From: Guadua angustifolia | Taxonomy: Eukaryota > Streptophyta > Magnoliopsida > Poales > Poaceae | NCBI GenBank assembly: GCA_036346375.1 | Contig: CM070500.1 | Coordinates: 80,332,437 to 80,396,436, forward strand | Reading direction: 5' to 3' | DNA length: 64,000 bases | Shown: piece after piece, positions 59,000-64,000 of the stretch | How the letters are laid out: every line of letters starts with the position of its first letter | Position numbering within the stretch: the stretch's first letter is position 1 | Translations under genes and position numbers: made by a program | The notes under the pieces: model-generated | Told to the model about the DNA's origin: nothing | The model's input: only the letters and a program-made list of their open reading frames with translations | Databases searched by the model: none

Positions 59000-60660
59000 C
59001 TGCCATTTTATTCCTTTGTGTGCCTATCTGGTTGTGGGCTATCCCTTTTGTTTAGTTGGGTCTGCCCAGTAGAATTGTAGAAACATGCGTGGACTAGGCA
59101 AGAGGCTAGCCAACACAAACCGATCGAGATGCGACTCTGCTCATGCCTCCACCTCCTAACCGGCTAATGCAAACCCTAGAGCAAGCTTGTCCGACGGCGG
59201 CGGCAAGCCAAGGGCAAGAGCTACCAAAGACAACGACATCAATCGAAGCATGGAGGAGCATGGGGTTGGGGTACCAGAACCTCAGTCCCCACTGCAGAGG
59301 GGCTTGAGGCGATTGGTGCTTGTTGCTCGCTTGGGGTGGTTTGGTGGTCGCCGAAGGTTTGGCCCCCGATGCGGGCTTGGCCGTGTGGACGGCGCCGGGT
59401 CGATGTGGTTCTGGCCATCTAGCAAACGGGCAGACGCAGGTGGTGATCGCGGAGGATAGACACGGTTGTTGAGTAAGCTTCATTAGTGTGGTGTTTTCAA
59501 TTTTGTGCCTTTACTCTGTTCACACATTCGCATGGAGACCGTAGTTGTTGATTTATTTAGTGTCATATACTCTCGTTAGTGCTATTGCAATATAGTTTAA
59601 ATATGGATCATTTTTGTAATACTCGATGATCATACCTAAATTTTAGTTCATAAGAACAATAGAATAGTTCAGTCACACCACCAAAGTTAACAGCCCTGAA
59701 AGTAAGCAGTCCAAGTAAGGCGATTTCGGTTTTGGCTTTTTGGCTTAAAACTAACTTTTGGTTTAATGTGCTTATAAATAGTCTACTTTTAAGCCAAGAT
59801 AGACTATTGGTATCCTAGCATTTTGATGGGTTAGATGGTGTAGCTTATTGCTAGAAAGTTTGATATGCCTTTTAGAGTTGTGAGAACTTTTCTTATGTAT
59901 CGATTTATCTAATACAAATGTTTTTTGATTTTTTCACTGCAACATGTATTGAAAACATAGATTAATAAAACAAATACACCTAAGATCCCTTAATCAAACT
60001 TACTAAATGATAATCGTGGGCACCTAGTGAACAAGATGATAAAATGATATGTATATAGGGATTGCTTCTTTATTAGCCAAATGGCGTAACAGAATATATA
60101 GGTTACAATATTTGTGAGACTAAAAGTATGAGTCCCATCCCCTGTGGATAGATTCCCTATTTATACTAGATGAAGAGGCGATAGTTGTACTTCAAAGGGG
60201 CGTCGTGTTACCAAGATAAGTTTTCTTGCAAAATGGTGTCTTTACCAACTATAACTTTCAGGTAGTTGCATGTATCTATCAAATAACTGTCTATATGGAG
60301 ACATGTGTGGGTATAATTGCTTGTCCTTGACTAGTACATTGGTCGGGATGACTATTTTACTAGTTAGGAACGACCAATGTGAAGCAAAAAGTATTGATCA
60401 TCTTGACTAAACTAGTTGAAGACTTAACCATTTGGATATAAGTGGGCTTTGTTCTATATTATAGGCTTTATATTTGTAGGCCTATAAATAGATTATAGTC
60501 ACGAATAAATGAGGGCCTAAATATAGACTTTTAATCCTCGTTACTCTTCATGCCACAAGTTCATATTATGTTATTCAAATCGTTTTAGAATATATAGTTT
60601 ATATAACTACATATTAACCTACCAGCCTATACTCTTGCAGCCATCAAGGAATTATCAATA
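59000..60660. other. Intergenic stretch, nothing firm recognised
   Basis: 59180-59460 is GC-rich with overlapping short frames on both strands and no recognisable product. 59700-59850 has GGCTTTTTGGCTTAAAA words like those in the MITE at 47384. The rest is AT-rich. Confidence 0.35.
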
Positions 60661-60664
60661 CTAT

Positions 60665-61195
60665 CGCGAATGGCACACATGTCCGTATCATCCATTGCTG
60701 ATACATTATCTCGAAGTCTTTGATACTGTTTGAAACTCTAAATCTTTTGGTTTGATAATATGTTCAGATAAACGATGCAAACATTGCAAGACTTTATGAA
60801 ACTTTCTATGGACTGTTTCATTTGACCTCTTGAAGTGATTCGAGACCTAGCTAATTGACTGAGGGCCACCAATTGCCCACAATAACATAGCCAAATATTC
60901 TATAGAACTCATATCCCTAGTTGAATTCAAGCCATACTTTGTGACCAAGCTTTCATGCAAGTTATAAAATACATTCTTACTCATTATGAACATGATGTAA
61001 CAATTTCTTTCATCGCTTAATTGCTCCATAACCTTTATACCCAGTCATAGTAATACATACCAACATAACCACCTGCTACAACAAAATCTTGAAATTGAAA
61101 TTTTCTCTTTTTTTGTGTTGTGAACTTCACCTTCGCTAGAATCACTATCTGTTGTTGAACCTTCAATTTCACTAGATGAGCTCATCTACAAACAA
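60665..61195 (-). pseudogene. PIF/Harbinger transposase, N-terminal part
   Basis: On the minus strand: MSSSSEIEGSTTDSDSSEGE, then in a shifted frame FVVAGGYVGMYYYDWV, then EQLSDERNCYIMFIMSKNVF, SSIEYLAMLLWAIGGPQSIS, a stop, and NHFKRSNETVHRKFHKVLQC. This is the N-terminal region typical of plant HARBI1-like (PIF) transposases (helical domain before the DDE nuclease). The catalytic DDE part is not present in the window beyond about 60665. A frameshift and two stops make it non-functional. Confidence 0.75.
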
Positions 61196-61439
61196 TTTAA
61201 ATGATCAATAATGTAGAAAATGACAGCATGGCACAATTTAATTGACAAAACATGATCATGCATGAGAAGTTAACAACATTGCACAATAAGGAAAGATAAT
61301 GCATATAACATAATGCATGACGTCTTACAAGTACATAACGTGTACTCAATGCAATAGTTTCAATTCCATTACATTACTAAAGAGCTAACAAATTGAAAAG
61401 AAAAATAAAATAGTTCTAATTTTTCTTTATCTTGAGATC

Positions 61440-62310
61440 AGACATTCTCTTGAGTCAATTCATCTTTCCTTCATCGGTCTTTATAGTGACAAACATTTAT
61501 CTATTTTGTTGTTTAATGAAGAGCCTTGTTGCAATATGGTGTTCATCACTTCATTCAACTACCCCAGCTTAGATAACTATATCCATGACTTCTGCTATAG
61601 ATAGACCAGTCTGAGCAGGCCACTAGCCATAATGTTGATCATATGTTTGGAATCTCTTGCCATGGGATTTTTCCTATTCTTCTTTGGGCTTGGAGTAATG
61701 TTAATGCCCCTACGCTATGCAGGGCCCTTTGGTTTCTTGCCATTGTCCTCATTGGTATCCGCTTTAGCGGCTATAGCTTCAAGGCCATCCTTCAAACCAT
61801 CAACATCGATAACATTATGGCCTTCTTGTGTAGTCTCACCCGGTATGACTGAATTGTCACCAGTGGCATAAGCCTTCTCAAACATTACCTCTAGCTCAGC
61901 TAGGTTACCAGGGGTCTATCACGAAAATGTTTATGTTTTGGATCATTCTAAAAAAGAAAAATAACTACATTTAGCTTAAATTTTAATATGGTATTATAAA
62001 CTAAAAAAGATAGATATTTATTCAATGGCTCCCTTTATGTGCTCATCCCACCAAGCATCAGATGCATCTATAGTTCCTTTTTGATGATCCCAACCTAGCC
62101 CAGTTGCTTTTAGTTTCAGTTTGTCATCTAAAAGAACTTCTACTATAGGTTCTTGTAGCCAGCAGTACTCAAACTTCCCAATAGTCTATTACCAACCTCC
62201 TTTTCCTCCTTACAAAATTTGCAAAATATCTAGTTATGGTATGCATCCCAAGTTGCCTTGGAGATAGGATCTAGAAAATTTTCATTGCACTGTGAGCATT
62301 TCATAGATGC
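61440..62310 (-). pseudogene. Myb/SANT-like partner protein of PIF/Harbinger
   Basis: On the minus strand: SKATWDAYHN, stop, IFCKFCKEEKEVGNRLLGSL, TAGYKNL, then after a deletion ATGLGWDHQKGTIDASDAWW, DEHIKGAI, and later GDNSVIPGE and a Lys/Pro-rich SPKKNRKNPMARD segment. The WD...F...GNR...GYKNL...TGLGWD...DA.WWDE pattern is that of the Myb/SANT-like DNA-binding ORF1 that accompanies Harbinger transposases. The core of the Myb fold is deleted. Its place upstream of the transposase on the same strand supports one element. Confidence 0.75.
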
Positions 62311-62539
62311 AAAGTTACCAAGAAAAGTAGAAGAATCAATTTGACATTTAAGTAGTAATGTGTAATTTTCATGATCGAAACATACTGCATGTTACTATAT
62401 AATAGACAAACTAGAATAAAAAAATACCCTGCATGCCATTCCATAGTAACTACGAGAACTACAATGGGAAGGAGAACAATGCGGTGCATGAGAACTACAA
62501 TGGGGGGGAGGACAGATTCACTTCTTTACCACTAGTGGG

Positions 62540-63405
62540 CGGATCATCGATTGAAAATAGCAAATTTAGTACTATGTACGTTCAAAAATTCATGTGATTT
62601 TCCTACAACCCATACAAACAGGTGATCCACCGATTCAATCACGCCACAAAATTGACAACTTTGAGAACCTTGCCAACCTCTTCTCGCCAAATTATCTTTG
62701 GTGAGAATGCTATTTTTCAATATCAACCAAAGGAAAACTTTTAGCTTAAGAGGTATCTTAACTGTTCAACCACATTTATAAACTTTTTATTACTTGACAT
62801 CTATAATAGCTTATCATGTTGGTCAGTTAGACGAACCTCCCCACATTTCTGCTGTAGCTGTGTCCACATGTTCAATGTTTATCCCCACAACAACCTCCTA
62901 AGCTTTATACTCCCAAAACTTTTAGCACATAATTTAACAATTGTTGTGTTTTTTTTGCTAAAAATATCCCCTAACACCTATAAACTCATGCCACAACAAT
63001 ATGGCCTTGAAGTAGTCAATCCTCCTAATTTCCCCTTAGGAAATTCGTAAAAAGGATAACATATAATCAGGGACATTGCTAAGACAAGAATTCAAAAGAA
63101 TCAACCTACCCCTAATGGAAAGAAGTTTCCCCTTCCAACCTGCATGCTTTTTCATAGTTTTATCTTCTATAGGTTTCCATTAAGCATTGGCCAATCTTCT
63201 AACATCAATAGAAATGCCTAAGTATCTTACATGAATTTCACCAACAACACAAGTGAAGATTACCTCATAAGTGTCTTCCTTGTCCTTGGCAGCATCCAAG
63301 CAATAAAGTCTAATTTTATGAAAGTTAATCTTTAAACAAGAGAGTTGCTCAAAAAGACAGAGGATGAATTTGATAACCCTAGCTGATTCCAGGTCATCCC
63401 TAGCA
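62540..63405 (-). pseudogene. LINE ORF2 fragment (RT end and zinc-binding region)
   Basis: On the minus strand: ARDDLESARVIKFILCLFEQ, then HVRYLGISIDVRRLANA, then WKGKLLSIRGRLILLNSCLS, then LKNSILTKDNLARRGWQGSQ and SCQFCGVIESVDHLF. These are the segments just after the reverse transcriptase YADD box and the C-x2-C...H zinc-binding region of plant LINEs. It is cut off at 63405 just after where YADD would lie. Several stops; a different lineage from the LINE at 50757. Confidence 0.8.
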
Positions 63406-64000
63406 AGGTTTCAAATTTCATTTTCGAATCACATCTCGAGGGTGGCCAAAATCTGAATTTTTTATGAGATTTTGGAATTTTGGCTGAAATCCGGATGACA
63501 TTCAAAACCAAATTTCAAATCCGGTATTTTTTTAGGAACCCTAACCAAAATTTTGGTGAAATTGGCCGAAATTTCATTGGTTTTCAACCCCATGTGTCAT
63601 GTTCTCCCGAGGCTAGAAAAAATTAAGAAAAAAAATGAAAACAAATCATGCAATCTTTTATCTACATTTCCCATATGTTTGAATGTAAAATACTAAGTAT
63701 TTGCATATAAAATTTTGAAATTAGGGTTTAGGACAAAATACAATTTAAGGCCAAATTCCATGTTAGGATTTACAATTTAAGCTAAAATACATCATTTAAG
63801 ACCCAAATCCAAGTCGATGGTTTAGGATGAAATACATCATTTAAGCGTAAATCCAAGTTAAGGTTTATGGTTAGATTTACATAATTTGTGTGTGTGTATA
63901 TATATATATTTAAAACTATTTACATGGATTCCTCATAAAAGACGTTACAATTCTCTTTAAAAAATTGGTGCAAAATCTTATCCAAAAACTTCAAAACTGG
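63406..64000. repeat. AAATTTC/GGCCGAAAT-rich repeat and AT-rich tail
   Basis: 63406-63600 repeats the words AAATTTCATT, CCGAAATTTC, ACCAAAATTTTG and AAATCCGG, a pattern seen in grass intergenic repeats. 63720-63880 repeats GGTTTA(G)GA...AAATAC(A/C)(A/T)(A/C)(A/T)TTTAAG several times. No coding content. Confidence 0.45.
63887..63911. repeat. Microsatellite (GT)n(AT)n
   Basis: A GTGTGTGT run followed directly by TATATATATATAT. A simple compound dinucleotide repeat. Confidence 0.85.

Noticed and set aside
1..64000. CRISPR arrays, bacterial operons or rRNA genes
   Set aside because: None present; short repeats here lack regular spacers and all gene structures are plant nuclear.

Overview
The window is plant nuclear DNA, almost certainly from a grass (Poaceae). 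The signs are intron-bearing eukaryotic genes with GT/AG junctions, one GC-rich single-exon gene typical of grasses, and dense nested grass-type transposons: Tourist and Stowaway MITEs, multi-kilobase solo LTRs, MULE, hAT, PIF/Harbinger and L1-type LINE remnants. I cannot name the species. Only two genes look intact: a DUF641 (GIL1/IRKI-like) gene at 395-1900 (+) and a small secreted peptide precursor ending in a PIP/PIPL-like motif at 22400-22696 (-). A third host gene at 43837-46089 is broken. Nearly everything else is mobile DNA or unrecognised intergenic sequence.

Region by region: 0-2.6 kb holds the DUF641 gene. 2.65-3.38 kb has three Tourist-like MITEs placed end to end, separated only by shared TAA target sites. 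4.87-10.63 kb is a reverse-oriented gypsy-type solo LTR (TSD GAAAT) containing a 2.6 kb copia-type solo LTR (TSD GAGTC). 12.0-12.6 kb is a 5'-truncated LINE with long target-site duplications. 15-19.7 kb has degenerate short repeats, an LTR remnant, a Stowaway MITE, a SINE-like pol III box pair and a tandemly repeated ~443 bp unit. 22.4-22.9 kb is the peptide gene.

25.94-43.19 kb is bounded by a pair of ~175-185 bp inverted repeats, each with an internal hairpin, and carries a broken MuDR-type transposase N-terminus. I read it as one ~17 kb degenerate MULE filled with later insertions. It holds a 4.6 kb gypsy-type solo LTR (TSD CCAAA) with another LTR-like insert and a G-box minisatellite inside it, then a tandemly duplicated ~4.8 kb block. 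Each copy of the block contains a ~3 kb hAT element that captured an intron-containing fragment of an SPL2/MUL1-like E3 ubiquitin ligase gene, which in turn holds a ~500 bp hAT-like MITE. A piece of the flanking broken host gene and a truncated LTR retrotransposon lie between the block copies, so the rearrangement can be ordered from sequence alone.

43.8-46.1 kb is the broken host gene (possibly related to plant organelle zinc-finger OZ/VAR3-like proteins) with a 486 bp hAT-type insertion in it. 47-48.3 kb has Stowaway and other MITEs. 50.76-57.44 kb is a long degenerate L1-type LINE (-). 58.25-58.99 kb is a hAT-type MITE. 60.67-62.31 kb has a PIF/Harbinger transposase and its Myb/SANT partner, both decayed. 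62.54-63.41 kb is another LINE fragment.

The two intact genes show no operon-like relation. The interest of the window lies in the layered transposon history, the captured gene fragment, and the oddly patterned differences between the duplicated blocks.
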